Part shown: positions 7,344 through 17,300 of the stretch, piece after piece
How positions within the stretch are numbered: the first letter of the stretch is position 1
Layout of the letters: the number at the start of each line of letters is the position of its first letter
From: Streptomyces sp. V4I8
Lineage (GTDB): Bacteria; Actinomycetota; Actinomycetes; Streptomycetales; Streptomycetaceae
NCBI RefSeq assembly: GCF_041261225.1
Contig: NZ_JBGCCN010000004.1
Location: forward strand, 248,001 to 312,000
Reading direction: 5' to 3'
Length of the DNA: 64,000 nt
Program-made: the position numbers and the translations under genes
The notes under the pieces: model-generated
The model's input: only the letters and a program-made list of their open reading frames with translations
What the model was told of the DNA's origin: nothing
Databases searched by the model: none

Positions 7344-8237
7344 GAGCCTCTTTCATCCTGAATAGTCGCAGGTCAGCAGGGTGTGCACTGCGGCGACGGT
7401 CCGGCCGATGCGGTTCGTTGAGCATCGGGCCTTGCGGAAGATGCGCCACTGCTTGAGGCGGGCGAAGGCGCGTTCGCCGGGAGCGCGGAGGCGGGTGTGG
7501 TCGCGGTTGTACTGCTGGTAGTGCTCTGGTTGTTCGCGGTGGTGGTAGTAGGGGGTGCGCACCGTGGCGCCGGCGCCCTGATAAGCCCGGTCGGCCAGGA
7601 TGAGGATCTGCCGGGTCAGACATGCCTGGACGATTCCGTGGGCTCTCGCGGCGGTCAGGTCGTGCGTCCGCCCCGGTGTGGCCCGCGAGAACCACAGGGG
7701 CGTGCCGTCCGGATGGGCGATGACCTGCACGTTCATGCCATGCTTCTTGTGCTTTTGGGAGTAGTACGGCTCGTCCGCCGCGATGCGGTCTGTCGGGATC
7801 AACGTGCCGTCCACGACGACGAAGTCGCCCTCGCCCAGGCCCACCAGGGCCTCGTGCAGACCTGGGGCCCACGCGGCCAGAACCTCGATGGTCTCGTCGA
7901 CGTACCGCCACGCGGTCGCTTCTGAGACTTCGAACGCGGCGGCCACCTGCGCGAACGTCTCATTCTTCCGCAGATGAGCCAGTGCAAGGAGAGCCTGCTT
8001 GAAGCAGCCCAACTTCCGCCAGGGCGAGTTCAGTTCACGCCTTCGGGCGTAGATGAGCCACGAGACATGCTCAACGAGCTCGTGCGGGACGTCGAGCGTG
8101 GAAGGATACGGAACCAACGAAGCCCCCCGGCCGTCGGCGTGTTGAGTGAGATCACCACACCAACGACGAGGGGCTTCGCCGCGTCACCGCTCCTGACCAG
8201 CCCTTTTCACTCCTGAACCACAGGATGAAAGAGGCTC
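7344..8237 (-). mobile_element. IS5-family insertion sequence (894 bp)
   Basis: Perfect 17-bp inverted ends (GAGCCTCTTTCATCCTG at 7344-7360 and its complement at 8221-8237). They are flanked on both sides by the 3-bp target copy AGT (7341-7343 and 8238-8240). One transposase gene fills the element. The clean ends and duplication show a complete copy. Confidence 0.92.
7353..8117 (-). CDS. IS5-family transposase
   Basis: 254 residues from GTG 8117. The N-terminal helix-turn-helix region (LRKNETFAQVAAAFEVSEAT) is followed by a DDE_Tnp_4 core. Asp residues lie in VVVDGTLIPTDR and ILADRAYQG, and the glutamate in the APGERAFARLKQWRI block. Residues and length are as expected for a working enzyme. 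The frame is uninterrupted. Confidence 0.9.
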   Translation of the reverse strand: MVPYPSTLDVPHELVEHVSWLIYARRRELNSPWRKLGCFKQALLALAHLRKNETFAQVAAAFEVSEATAWRYVDETIEVLAAWAPGLHEALVGLGEGDFVVVDGTLIPTDRIAADEPYYSQKHKKHGMNVQVIAHPDGTPLWFSRATPGRTHDLTAARAHGIVQACLTRQILILADRAYQGAGATVRTPYYHHREQPEHYQQYNRDHTRLRAPGERAFARLKQWRIFRKARCSTNRIGRTVAAVHTLLTCDYSG

Positions 8238-8257
8238 AGTGACGAAAGCGGCCCCGC

Positions 8258-8598
8258 TCACCGCCGCTTCTTCCGCCGGTTCTTCGGCTGCTGCCGGCGT
8301 GCCCAACGCGGCAGCTCCGGGCCGGGCGGTTCGGTGAGTGGGGCCCGCAGTAGCGCGGCCACCTCGTCGCACGCGTCGGCCGGAAGTCCTGGCCTCCGGT
8401 ACGGTTCGGCTGCTGTGCTCTGAGGGCCCCGTTTCTGTCCAGGGCACTGAGGTAGAGGTGGGATGCGGCGTTCTCGATGCGGTACCAGCTGTCAGTCCCC
8501 GCCGCGTGCACGTCTGCCCGCGCGCTGCCGGCACCGGCCGGCGACACCGTGGTGAGCAGCATCCCCGTCGTGGCCCTCTTGCTCCATGTCATTGTCAC
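8258..8598 (-). pseudogene. Composite gene remnant: ricin-like N-terminus joined to another C-terminus
   Basis: From ATG 8598 the minus strand encodes a signal-like MTMTWSKRATTGMLLTTVSP and then SWYRIENAASHLYLSALDRN, the opening strand pattern of a ricin-type beta-trefoil. Homology fades after about residue 65. In another frame a protein-like tail appears, LPADACDEVAALLRAPLTEP with a basic end NRRKKRR, stopping at 8258-8260 just inside the IS5 copy. The two parts are out of frame, so this is a scrambled remnant. The front could be the missing 5' part of the lectin fragment at 3.4-3.7 kb (inference). Confidence 0.35.
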
Positions 8599-8778
8599 GT
8601 CTCGTTTGTCCCGTGGCCGCGGGGCAATGTTGGTAAGCCGTATTCCGGACGAAGGAAGGGGCGTGGGTCGCTGGGCCTGTCACCTGAGGCACCGACGCCG
8701 CCGGCCTTGTCCTCGGTTACGGCGCACCGCCCGTCCTTGTCGCTTCCGCCGGTGCGCATGTGAGGTGATGAACCAAGC

Positions 8779-8976
8779 TCAGGGCGCGGCCTGGGCATCC
8801 GGGACGGTCATGGTGTCCGGCGGGGCGCGGTCCGGGGCCGGAGGGGCCTTGGGCGCCACCATCAAGGTCAGAGCCGTGGCGGCAAGGGCACTGGCGCCGA
8901 ACAGGCCGCTCGCGACCAAACGGCGCCGTCCGTCGAGGGAGGGCGCGGTCCTTCTGGACTTGCGATGTCTGGCCAT
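8779..8976 (-). CDS. Small exported protein, unknown
   Basis: 65 residues, with GGAGG six bases before ATG 8976. It has a basic N-terminus (MARHRKSRRTAPSLDGRRR), a hydrophobic core (VASGLFGASALAATALTLMV) and a short Ala/Pro-rich tail. It is either a secreted peptide or a single-pass membrane protein. The MARH+K start resembles the leaders of the exported proteins at 4.3-6.0 kb and 54.7-55.6 kb. It lies 39 bases after the end of the disrupted flavocytochrome gene on the same strand and may be the tail of that operon. Confidence 0.5.
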   Translation of the reverse strand: MARHRKSRRTAPSLDGRRRLVASGLFGASALAATALTLMVAPKAPPAPDRAPPDTMTVPDAQAAP

Positions 8977-9015
8977 GGTCCACCTCCGGTGTGCTGTCCG
9001 CGTCTGTCCGCGTTC

Positions 9016-9508
9016 CTAGAACGTGAACCGCTCGGTGTGGATGCGGGACTCCGGCACACCTGAGCGGATCAGCGCGGCTGTCGCCGCCTGCGCCATCCCT
9101 GGCGGCCCGCACAAGTACACGTCGTGTTCGGCGATATCGGGGACCAGGTCGCGCAGCGCCTGAGGCGCGAGTGGGTCGAAGGGGCCGTCGCCCGGGCCGA
9201 GGAGGTAATGCAGTCCCGCCTGCCGACTGGCGGCGATCCGCTCCAGTTCCTCGCGCAGCACCAGCTGGCCGGCGTGGGAGGCGCGGTAGAGGAGGGTGAT
9301 GTCACCCGGACCGCCGGGCAGGCTCTCGAACAGTGCCCGCATGGGCGTGATGCCGACGCCGCCGGCGAGCAGCAGCGCCTTGCGCTGGGTGCGGCGGTGC
9401 GCGGTCATCGCGCCGAACGGCCCGGTGGCCAGCACCCTCGGGCCGGGCCGCAGCCGCTGGATCCGCCGCGTGTGGTCGCCGAGCGCTTTTACCGTGATGC
9501 GCAAGGTG
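9016..9508 (-). pseudogene. Ferric-reductase-like flavocytochrome, C-terminal part (IS-split)
   Basis: This piece encodes the NAD-binding half of the enzyme whose front is at 11012-11956. Visible are the FAD-contact region ATGPFGAMTAHRR, the NAD-binding LLLAGGVGITPMRALFESLP and the C-terminal DVYLCGPPGMAQAATAAL. It begins directly at the CACCTTG target copy of the inserted element. Joined to the front half it reads ...RDDTL-RITVKALGDH... without loss of a base. Confidence 0.85.
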
Positions 9509-11011
9509 CTCGTGTTTGTAGCGAATGGTGATCTTGGGGTGGCGGGCTCTACGCCGCGGCTGCTTCCCAGGCGCGGATGACCGCGGCGATTTCATCGGGA
9601 CCGGGTTGACCTGCAGGGTTGTGAATATGGCGGGCGGCGATGATCGTCCGGCGAAGCTTGATCACCATGTCGCTGAACGCCGGGGTCGCCTTCGTCGCGT
9701 ACCAGGGCTGTCGTGCGCGCCGGTCGGCGATGTCGGCGGGGTGGTGCCCGTGGGCGGCGTACCAGAGGACGACGATGGTGTAGACGGCCAGGCCGAAGGG
9801 GACGGTGCGCTCCACCGCGCGCCGGGTGCGGTTGCGGGCCTGGCCGACGCCGAGATCCTGGCGCATGTGCTCGAAGATCGATTCGATCGGCCAGCGCGTG
9901 CCGTACCGTTCAATGAGGTCGTCGGCGGGACTGACCAGGTCGGTGCTGATCAGAGCGAGGTCGTACGGGCGGGTCGAGTTCAGGTCGCGGATCAGGACGA
10001 GGCGGACCGGGAGGTCCTTGAAGGCTCCGTACCACAGGCATTCCCTCTCGGTGATCCACACGAACTCCATGCGCCCGTAACGCTCCACGACGGCAAGGCG
10101 CCATGTCGCCGTCTGGGCAATCGCGGTCAGTGAGCCCAGCGCCCTGCCCTTCTTGCGGGGCCGTCCCCGCTTGTTGGTCTTGGGCGGGGTCGGCGCGGAC
10201 AGGGCGGCGTTGCGCGGGAGTCGGGTGGTGAAGGTGACCGACGGGGGCAGGTCGGCGACCTTGCCGGAGTGGTAGGCAGCGTCGCCGGTGACGTGGAGAG
10301 TGCGGCCGGGGAAGAGCGCGGCCAGGTCGTGGACCATCTCCAGGGCCAGGTCGGTGCGGGAGGCGGTGGCCTTGCCCCGCCACAGCCGGGCGGCCACCGG
10401 CACAGCGACCGGCTTGGCGAGGAAGGGCAGGCGGACCACGACCGCGCAGATGACCCAGGTGTTGCCGAACCCGAGCTTGTCCTTGCCCCGCCCGGAGCCG
10501 TCATGCGCCCACAGCGCCCCGAAGACCTTCCTGCCGACCCGGTGCAGCAGGGTGTCGTCGACGACAGCCAGGATCGGCGCGTCCGCTGGGAGCAGGGCTT
10601 CGACCACGGCTCGGGCCAGGCGCAGGCCGAGCTGGTCGGGATCCCACGAGGCCTCAGAGAAGAAGGCGTGGGCCCTGCGGTGCGGCCACAGCCGCGACAG
10701 TCCCGCCCCCGTCAGCATCCCGGTGACCGTACGCCGCCCCGTCTGCGCGGCCATCCCGGCCACCAGATGGCAGAACGTCTCGAACGAATGCTTCGTGAAA
10801 CACGGACGAGTGACCTGCAGAACAAGCAGCAACGACGCCGGTAACGTCATCCCCGGAACCATCAGCGGCAACTTCCTCGCTTCGAGGCGGTTGGATCAAC
10901 ACCGCTGATGGTTCTTCACGTTCAGCCTGACGTTCCGCAAGCCACTCAGCGGGCTCACCCGAACAGGGAAGCCACTATCTGTTCAAGATCACGATTCTCC
11001 GCAAAGTCGAG
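9509..11011 (-). mobile_element. IS701/IS4-type insertion sequence (1503 bp)
   Basis: The ends match as imperfect 28-bp inverted repeats: CTCGTGTTTGTAGCGAATGG... on the left, CTCGACTTTGCGGAGAATCG... read from the right, both ending GTGATCTTG. They are flanked by identical 7-bp copies of CAAGGTG (9502-9508 and 11012-11018). Removing the element plus one copy restores the flavocytochrome frame exactly, which fixes the boundaries. Confidence 0.9.
9549..10871 (-). CDS. IS701-type DDE transposase
   Basis: 440 residues, intact. The N-terminal MPLMVPGMTLPASLLLVL and FFSEASWDPDQLGLRLAR blocks are typical of the DDE_5/IS701-like transposases found in Streptomyces. The catalytic core shows Asp-Asp in VVDDTLLHRVGRK, Asp in VTGDAAYHSGK, and Glu in RWPIESIFEHMRQDLGVGQ. 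The C-terminal AVERTVPFGLAVYTI and RRTIIAARH segments are conserved. It probably still encodes an active enzyme. Confidence 0.88.
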   Translation of the reverse strand: MPLMVPGMTLPASLLLVLQVTRPCFTKHSFETFCHLVAGMAAQTGRRTVTGMLTGAGLSRLWPHRRAHAFFSEASWDPDQLGLRLARAVVEALLPADAPILAVVDDTLLHRVGRKVFGALWAHDGSGRGKDKLGFGNTWVICAVVVRLPFLAKPVAVPVAARLWRGKATASRTDLALEMVHDLAALFPGRTLHVTGDAAYHSGKVADLPPSVTFTTRLPRNAALSAPTPPKTNKRGRPRKKGRALGSLTAIAQTATWRLAVVERYGRMEFVWITERECLWYGAFKDLPVRLVLIRDLNSTRPYDLALISTDLVSPADDLIERYGTRWPIESIFEHMRQDLGVGQARNRTRRAVERTVPFGLAVYTIVVLWYAAHGHHPADIADRRARQPWYATKATPAFSDMVIKLRRTIIAARHIHNPAGQPGPDEIAAVIRAWEAAAA

Positions 11012-11956
11012 CAAGGTGTCGTCCCGTACGGGTGCGGACAGGGAGAAGGGAAGCGCGGTCCGCCACAGCCCCGGGGCCAGGAACCGCCAGCGGAAGAACT
11101 GACCGGCCTCGGCCCGGAGCAGATCCAGGTCGGCGCCCCGCATGACAATGGAGACCACGCCGGGAGCCTCGGCTCGGACGTCGACCACGCGCAGGCTGTG
11201 CCGCAGCGCCTGCCGTACCGGCACGACGACCCGGTACCAAGTGAGCAGGACGGCGACAGCCGCGTACATCATCGCCCACAGCCAGACCGTGAGCGCGCTG
11301 CTCGCGATGTCCGGGCCAGCCAGCTGGTGGGCGAAGGCAAGGGCCGCACCGAGGTAGGCGAAGAGGTGCGTCCCCCGCCAGGCGTCGTGACCCACGCGGT
11401 GCCGTATGCGGCGTGCGGATGCCACGCCCACCAGCAGTAGCAGCGCCGTCCCGGCGGCGGCCGCCGCGACCGCGGGGTAGGCCAAGAGGTGGACGCAGGC
11501 AGTGTGGACGTCAGTGCCGGTGTGCGCGGTATAGCCGCACAGGGCCAGCAGAGCGTGCCCGAGACACAGCGACAAGACGTAGCGCCCGCCGAGGGCGTGC
11601 CACCGGGCGAGCCGGTCGGCGCCGACACCGTGCTCGATGGCCGGCACCCGCGCCATGAGCAGCAGCATGACCAGTACGCCGTACCCGGAAAGCAGTCCGC
11701 TGAAGTGCGCACAGGTGGCGAACAGTGCGTCCAGCCGGACGGACGTCTCCACCTGCACCGCCCACAGGACCGTGACGGCGCAGGCCCCGGCGATGATCCC
11801 GGTGCGCAGCGTCGGCGGTGAAACGCTGGGTGGCGCCGCATCGCGGGTGTGCGCGTGCGGGAGGCGTGCGTCGCCACGGTCGTGAGAGCTTTCATCGCCC
11901 GGCAGAAGGTCACCAAGACATCCCCGGAAGCACAGAGGCTGGCTCAGGAAACCCAT
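11012..11956 (-). pseudogene. Ferric-reductase-like flavocytochrome, N-terminal part (IS-split)
   Basis: Last gene of the lipid-synthase operon. Taken from ATG 11956, which overlaps the stop of the glycosyltransferase, the repaired gene is 476 residues. The front half holds a ferric-reductase-type membrane domain of about six helices with spaced histidines for b-haem (GGRYVLSLCLGHALLALC, WRGTHLFAYLGAALAFAHQL). The FAD-binding fold follows with the FSLSAP motif. Such proteins pass electrons from NAD(P)H through FAD and haem across the membrane. Its coupling to the PKS operon suggests a redox step on the product, or an electron supply for one (inference). The IS701-type element now splits it at codon 315. 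The start is uncertain. Confidence 0.8.
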
Positions 11957-13155
11957 GGCGCCTTCGCCAAGGTCCCGGCGGCAGCCAGTTGTCCGAGGTG
12001 GGACGCGGCCGCACGGGCGCCGCCCGCGGCGCGGAACGCCGTACGGATCCGGTCGGCCGCGGCACGGTAGCCGGGCTCGTGGAGCACGGCGTCGATCGCC
12101 GCACCCAGTCTGGCGGCGGTGGCCCGCCCGAACCTGACCCTGATGCCCGCTCCCGCACCGGTCACCTGACCGGCCACCACCGGCTGATCGTCGCGGATGG
12201 GGGCCACCACGAGCGGAACGCCGTGCCAGAGGGCCTCGCACACGGTGTTGTGCCCGGCATGGCAGACGACGGCGTCGACCCGTTCAAGCAGAGCGAGTTG
12301 GGGGACGGAGGGAAGGACGAGCACGTCCTTGTCGTCCGGGGCCATGCCGCCCAACGCGTTCCCCGGATCGACGATCACCGCCTGCAACCCCTCCGCGCGG
12401 TGGCGCAGTGCGCTCAGGCACTCGCCGAGAAAACGGGCCCCGACGTCGGTGTTGGCGGTGCCCAGAGTGACCAGCACGGTGGCGCGGGCGTCGAGCCAGT
12501 CCCAGGGGAAGCCAGGTGCGGCGGGGCGGGCCGCGATCGAGGGACCCACGTAACGGATCCGGCCGTCCATCCTGGCGCCGGGGCCGATGAGTTCCGGGGT
12601 GCTGTACGTGAGCACCAGGTGGGGGGAGAACCGCGGGTCGGCGGTACCGGACGTGGCCCCCATGCGGACACGCAGGTCCTTCAGGAGCGCGTCGATCCAT
12701 GCCGCGATCTTGGGCATGCCCGCCAGGGCGTCGTCGAACGCGAACTCGGCCGTGGTGGTCGACGACGTGGCCCACGGCACGCCCAGCTGCTCCGCAACCA
12801 GTCCGCCGGCCACGGCCTGCTGGTCGGCGACGATCACATCCGGGCGGAAATCCCGGACGGCCGCCCTCACCCCGGGAGCCATCGCCTCGGCGAGAGGTAT
12901 CAGAAAGTCCTCCCACAGGAACTTCAGCGCATCGGGACCCCGGAGATCGGGAGGCCGCACCGCGTCACCCGAGCCCAGCAACGGCCCCGTGCACGCGTAC
13001 TCCAGCGCCTCGTCCCCCGCGAGCCGCCGCACGAGCCCGTGACCGGCGGACGCCCAGGCCACCTGATGCCCGCGCGCGGTGAGTTCGGCCGCCACCCCCA
13101 CGGTCGGGTTGATGTGGCCGACCAGGGGCGGTACGACGAACAGGAATCTGCTCAT
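11944..13155 (-). CDS. Family-1 (MGT-type) glycosyltransferase
   Basis: 403 residues with a GT-B fold. The acceptor side begins RFLFVVPPLVGHINPTVGVA. The donor-binding signature near residue 298 reads VVCHAGHNTVCEALWHGVPL, then DDQPVVAGQV, as in macrolide, sterol and carotenoid glycosyltransferases, which use NDP-sugars. There is no signal peptide or membrane segment. It shares a 4-bp ATGA overlap with the hydrolase upstream and overlaps the flavocytochrome gene downstream. It probably glycosylates the lipid or polyketide made by the two synthases; sugar and acceptor cannot be told from sequence. Confidence 0.85.
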   Translation of the reverse strand: MSRFLFVVPPLVGHINPTVGVAAELTARGHQVAWASAGHGLVRRLAGDEALEYACTGPLLGSGDAVRPPDLRGPDALKFLWEDFLIPLAEAMAPGVRAAVRDFRPDVIVADQQAVAGGLVAEQLGVPWATSSTTTAEFAFDDALAGMPKIAAWIDALLKDLRVRMGATSGTADPRFSPHLVLTYSTPELIGPGARMDGRIRYVGPSIAARPAAPGFPWDWLDARATVLVTLGTANTDVGARFLGECLSALRHRAEGLQAVIVDPGNALGGMAPDDKDVLVLPSVPQLALLERVDAVVCHAGHNTVCEALWHGVPLVVAPIRDDQPVVAGQVTGAGAGIRVRFGRATAARLGAAIDAVLHEPGYRAAADRIRTAFRAAGGARAAASHLGQLAAAGTLAKAPWVS

Positions 13156-13985
13156 GGGGCATCCGTCCCCGCTGCCGTGCCCGGAGTTCCCGCCTCGGCC
13201 ACCTCATGGATCAGGGAGAGAATGTGGGCCCCCACCGCTTGGGGAGCCTCGATCAGCACGGAGTGCTCATGCCCCGGTACCACGACGCTCCGGTAGTCCG
13301 GCAGCAGGGACTTCAGCCACGGTGACTGTTCGACCAGGCTCGATTCGCCGCCGTAGATGAAGAGCGCGGGGCAGCGCACCGACCGAATCTGGTCCTCGGT
13401 CAGCACCCGGCTGGCCGGAATGTCACGGACGATGGTCGTGGCCTGTACCAGCCGGGCCGCGCGCTTGGCCTGGCGGGCCTTGTGGTGGCCGCGATTCGCG
13501 GTGATCCAGGCCAGTACGGCGGCTTCTTCCTTCTCCATCCTGGCCGCCCACTGGCGCATGCCCACGCCCAAGTTGGCCGCCCACTCAGGGGTCGCCGGAC
13601 TGGACTCGATGACGGAGAGGCTCGCCACGCGTTCCGGACGGCGTACGGCATAGCTGAACGCCACCGTGCCACCGTAGGAGTTGCCGACGAGGTGGACCGG
13701 GCCGGTCACATCCAGCCGTTCGAGCAGGGTGTCCAGGTCGTTGAGGTTGTAGTCGAGGGTGTATCCGCTGTCCGGGCGTTCGCTGCGGCCGTGGCCTCGC
13801 AGGTCGTACATCACGACGTCGATGCCGGCCTGCGCGAACGACGGCGCCAGGGTGAAGTAGTAGCTGGCCAGACTGTCGGTGAGCATGCCGTGGACGAGTA
13901 CGGCGGTGGCGACGGCCGGCCGGCGCCCCTTGGGGGGCACCCTCTGTACGTGCAGCCGGATGTCACCGACGTCGATCATCGCCAT
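13152..13985 (-). CDS. Alpha/beta hydrolase (candidate chain-releasing enzyme)
   Basis: 277 residues, start ATG 13985, three bases after the ACP stop. A typical fold is visible: oxyanion HG motif in VLVHGMLTD, DLRGHGRSERP, nucleophile elbow VGNSYGG with Ser103, acid in YGGESSLVEQ and His in PGHEHSVL. There is no signal peptide. Its place between the free ACP and the glycosyltransferase suggests it cuts the finished chain from the carrier as a type II thioesterase-like or product esterase; neither synthase has a thioesterase domain. This role is inference. Confidence 0.8.
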   Translation of the reverse strand: MAMIDVGDIRLHVQRVPPKGRRPAVATAVLVHGMLTDSLASYYFTLAPSFAQAGIDVVMYDLRGHGRSERPDSGYTLDYNLNDLDTLLERLDVTGPVHLVGNSYGGTVAFSYAVRRPERVASLSVIESSPATPEWAANLGVGMRQWAARMEKEEAAVLAWITANRGHHKARQAKRAARLVQATTIVRDIPASRVLTEDQIRSVRCPALFIYGGESSLVEQSPWLKSLLPDYRSVVVPGHEHSVLIEAPQAVGAHILSLIHEVAEAGTPGTAAGTDAP

Positions 13986-13988
13986 GCG

Positions 13989-14348
13989 TCAGTCCACCTC
14001 CGCGGCCCCGAGACTGCGCACGACGTACTCGACCAGCCTGCCGACGGTGAGTTCGATGATCTCCTCGAACTCCATGTCCGCGAGGAACTCGGCGAAGTTG
14101 ATCCGGTCGCCGTACCGGTCCTTCAAGAGACCCGCGAGAGTGACCAGGTCGATGCTCTCCAGTTCCAGATCGCGGTGGAACCGGGTCTCCATCTCGATCT
14201 CGACGGTCTCGAAGCCGTACTCGGGCTCGCCCTGGTCCTCCGTCTCGTCGAGGATCGTCCTGAGCATGTCCGTGATGCCGGCGAGTACCGACAACTCGTC
14301 CTCGCGCACGAGGTTGCCTCGCGACGGCTGCCCTTCGAATGTGGTCAT
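13989..14348 (-). CDS. Free-standing acyl carrier protein
   Basis: 119 residues from ATG 14348, which overlaps the stop of the KS-AT-DH synthase by four bases (ATGA). The helix II motif HRDLELESIDLVTLAGLLKD gives Ser65 as the phosphopantetheine attachment site. The protein is acidic and longer than a minimal ACP, with an N-terminal extension (residues 1-20). It probably supplements or follows the single ACP domain of the first synthase, and the PPTase fused to the second synthase may activate it. Confidence 0.85.
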   Translation of the reverse strand: MTTFEGQPSRGNLVREDELSVLAGITDMLRTILDETEDQGEPEYGFETVEIEMETRFHRDLELESIDLVTLAGLLKDRYGDRINFAEFLADMEFEEIIELTVGRLVEYVVRSLGAAEVD

Positions 14349-17300
14349 CGACCGTTCTCCTCTGCCTCCGCCGTGCCCGTGGTCCAGGCCACGACGTACT
14401 CTCTGCTCGGGAGCCGCGGGGGATTGCCCGCCCGCTCGCAGCGCACCGTGTAGGCGTGCTCGTGCCGCCCCAGAACCATCAGCCGGTCGGCCGTCGCCTC
14501 GACCACGATGAAGTCCCGGGGACGACCGCCAAGTCCCGTTCCCTCCGCCTTGGCGACCGCTTCCTTCGCGGTCCAGAACCGTGCGAACCACAGCGCCTCG
14601 GACTCACCGCTGGCGGCGCACTGAGCGCGCAGCAGCTTGAGTTCGGCGTCGGTGAGCGCGGTGGTCAGCATCTGCGCGTCGCGCTCGACGACTTCTTCGA
14701 TGTCGATGCCCGGTCCTGGGCCGAGTTTGGTGGGCGGCCGTACGATCGCGACCCCCGTCTCCGCGCAGTGGGCCAGCGAGACCTCCAGCGGCGGCAGTTC
14801 CCGGCCGTACAGGCCGGTGACATAGGGGCGCCCCGATGCGTCGTTGTGCACGCGGATCTCCGCGGGGAAGACAGGGCCCTCCCCGTGCTCCCAGAGCCAC
14901 TGCCGTACGGCGTCCTTGACCGCGATCCGGCCGAGCAGCCACTGCCTGCGGCCGCGAGGGGCACGTCGCGCGTACTCGGAGCGCTCCTCACCACTGAGCG
15001 CACTGCGCATGATCAGCTCGCGCGAGGCGAGATCGGGCCACCGCTCATGGAGCAGGGACCAGCCACCGGGCCGGGCCTCGGCCAGGGTGTTGCGCTCGGG
15101 GAACCGCTCGAAGGGCCTGGTCTGCGGATCGTTGTCGAAGCGACGGTTCTGCCAGCCGGTGAGCTCCGCCCACACCGTGCCCGCGACGGTCAGCTGTACA
15201 TCGGCCTCGAGCGTGGTATCGGTGAGGGAAGTGATCCTCACCAGACACTCCACCTTGGTCCCCGGGCGCGGATGCGGCCCGTGGAACCGCATGTGCCGTA
15301 TCTGCACAGGGAACACCACCGTGCGCTCGGTGCGGGTCGCCATGATCCAGTACCCGATGATCTGACCCACGTTGTCCAGCAGGGCACCGGGGGCCGACGG
15401 TGTGGTGATCACTCCCCGTACGTGCTTTTCGCCGGTCGCGATCAGCTCGGAGACCCCCTGGAACGCCGGCCCGTGGAACATCCAGCGTTCGCTGTAGAGG
15501 TGGGCCGCCGCGTGGGTGGGCGCCGCTGATTCGGACGCGGGGTCCGTTCGCCATCGGGTGGCGGGCGGGGTGGGGAACCGGTCGGCGAGTTCGACCACGG
15601 CGTGCGCCCGGGGGCCGAAGGACACCGCGACGCGGTCCGCGCCGTCGTCCGCCGGCGTGACCGTCACGGGCACGTCGACGGGCGGTGAGGCGGTCAGCCA
15701 CTCCTCGAAACGGGCCCCGTGCACAGCGACCGCTCGCATCCCCGGTGCCGCCGCCTGCTGCGCCGCGTCCATGATGTGGTGAACGATCGTGGTGGCCGGG
15801 ACGACCGGCCACCGGTCGGCCATGTCGGGCCAGTCCGCCCGCTGCCGGAAGAAGCAGTGGTCGCGCAGGTACGGCATCGTGTCGGTGGAGACTCGGACGG
15901 TGCCGCGCCACTCCGGCCCCCGGTCGCCCCGAGCCGTCGGCACCGGCCGGGCCGATGTGCCTGCAGAGGGAGCGGCCTGCCGCGGTGCGGGAGGGGCCGG
16001 CGTGCCTTCGGAAGGGTCGGCTTGCCGCGGTGCCGGAAGGGCCGGCGCGCCCGGCGCGGGACGCGGCGCCCTGGGGGAGTCGCCGGGCCTGAGGGCGGCC
16101 GGGGCTGCGGGGCGGCGGCTCGCGGTGATCAGCGCGGCGGCGGCGTCCGCGGTGTCACGCAGCAGGGCGTTCAGTTCGGCCGCGGCCGAAGAATGCCCGG
16201 CGAGCGCGTCCAGGGGCGATGCGCCGGCCGTGACCGGCTCCCGGCCGGCCGAGGCGCCGATACCCAGTTCGGCGCCCAGCTCGGCACCGGCCCGCCCACC
16301 GAGTGAGACCAGCGCCCCACCCAGTTCGAGCCGCACCGGTGGCCGTTCCTCCCGGCCTTGGGCGACCCCCTGGCCCGTACCGGCCGGTTGCGCGGACGTT
16401 GACAGAGCGGGTGCGACCGCGGCGCCGCCCGCCCACAGGGCGGCCGCCACCCGGCGGAGCTGGGCGACACCCTGGCGCTGCGGCGAGTTGGCGGCGATGA
16501 CCAGGTGGTCGCGGCCACTGAGAGTGTCGCCGATGAGAGAGCTGAGCCGGCCGGGGCCCACCTGCACGAAAGTGCGGTGGCCTGCCGCGTACATGGCTTC
16601 GATGAGCTGCCGGAAGCGTACGGGTTCCAGCAGATGCCGGATGAACAGCTCACGCACCGCCGCCTCGCCCTCCGGGAAGGGGGCCGCGGTCGTCCCGGAC
16701 CAGACGGGGACGGCCGGCGGATGGAGCCGGAACCGGCTCGACGCCTTCTTGATGGGCCCGAGGTAGGGCTTGAGCATCGGCGTGTGGAAGCCCGACTGGA
16801 AGGGCAGCACCTGGCAGAGCACACCCCGGGCGCGGAAGGAACGGACGATTCCCTCCACGGCCCCTCCCGGCCCGCACACCATCGACTGGCTGGGCGAGTT
16901 GTCATGGGAGAGCAGGAGCCCCGCCTTCGCCCATCCGTCGTCGAGCGCGGCCTGCACACGCTGCGCGGGCGCCGCGATGGCGCCGAAGGCCAGCCCCGGG
17001 ACGGTCACCGTGTCGGGATTGAACGAGGCCATGAAGTCGTCCACCTCGTCCCAGGAGTACATCCCGGCCGCGGTCATGGCCGTCCACTCGCCGATGCTGT
17101 GCCCGGCCACCGCGTCCGGCACGATGCCCATGCGGTGCATGGCGGCGTGGAGCAGACGGCTGGTGCCGACGACACCGAATCCGTGCATGCCGGCATCCAG
17201 GACCTGATCGTGTTCACGCGACCGACCAGCGGGTACCGGGACGCCCGGCAGGCCGAAGTGGGAGGCGACATCGTCGACGCGGGGCGAGAAGTCGGCTTCG

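Noticed and set aside
7353..8117. IS5 copy as disruptor of a single gene
   Set aside because: The AGT duplication is clear but the two flanks do not join into one reading frame, so it seems to have entered non-coding or already decayed DNA.
11818..13296. 492-codon plus-strand frame over the glycosyltransferase
   Set aside because: Translation is low complexity and lacks a ribosome-binding site; the minus strand encodes a complete GT1 protein.
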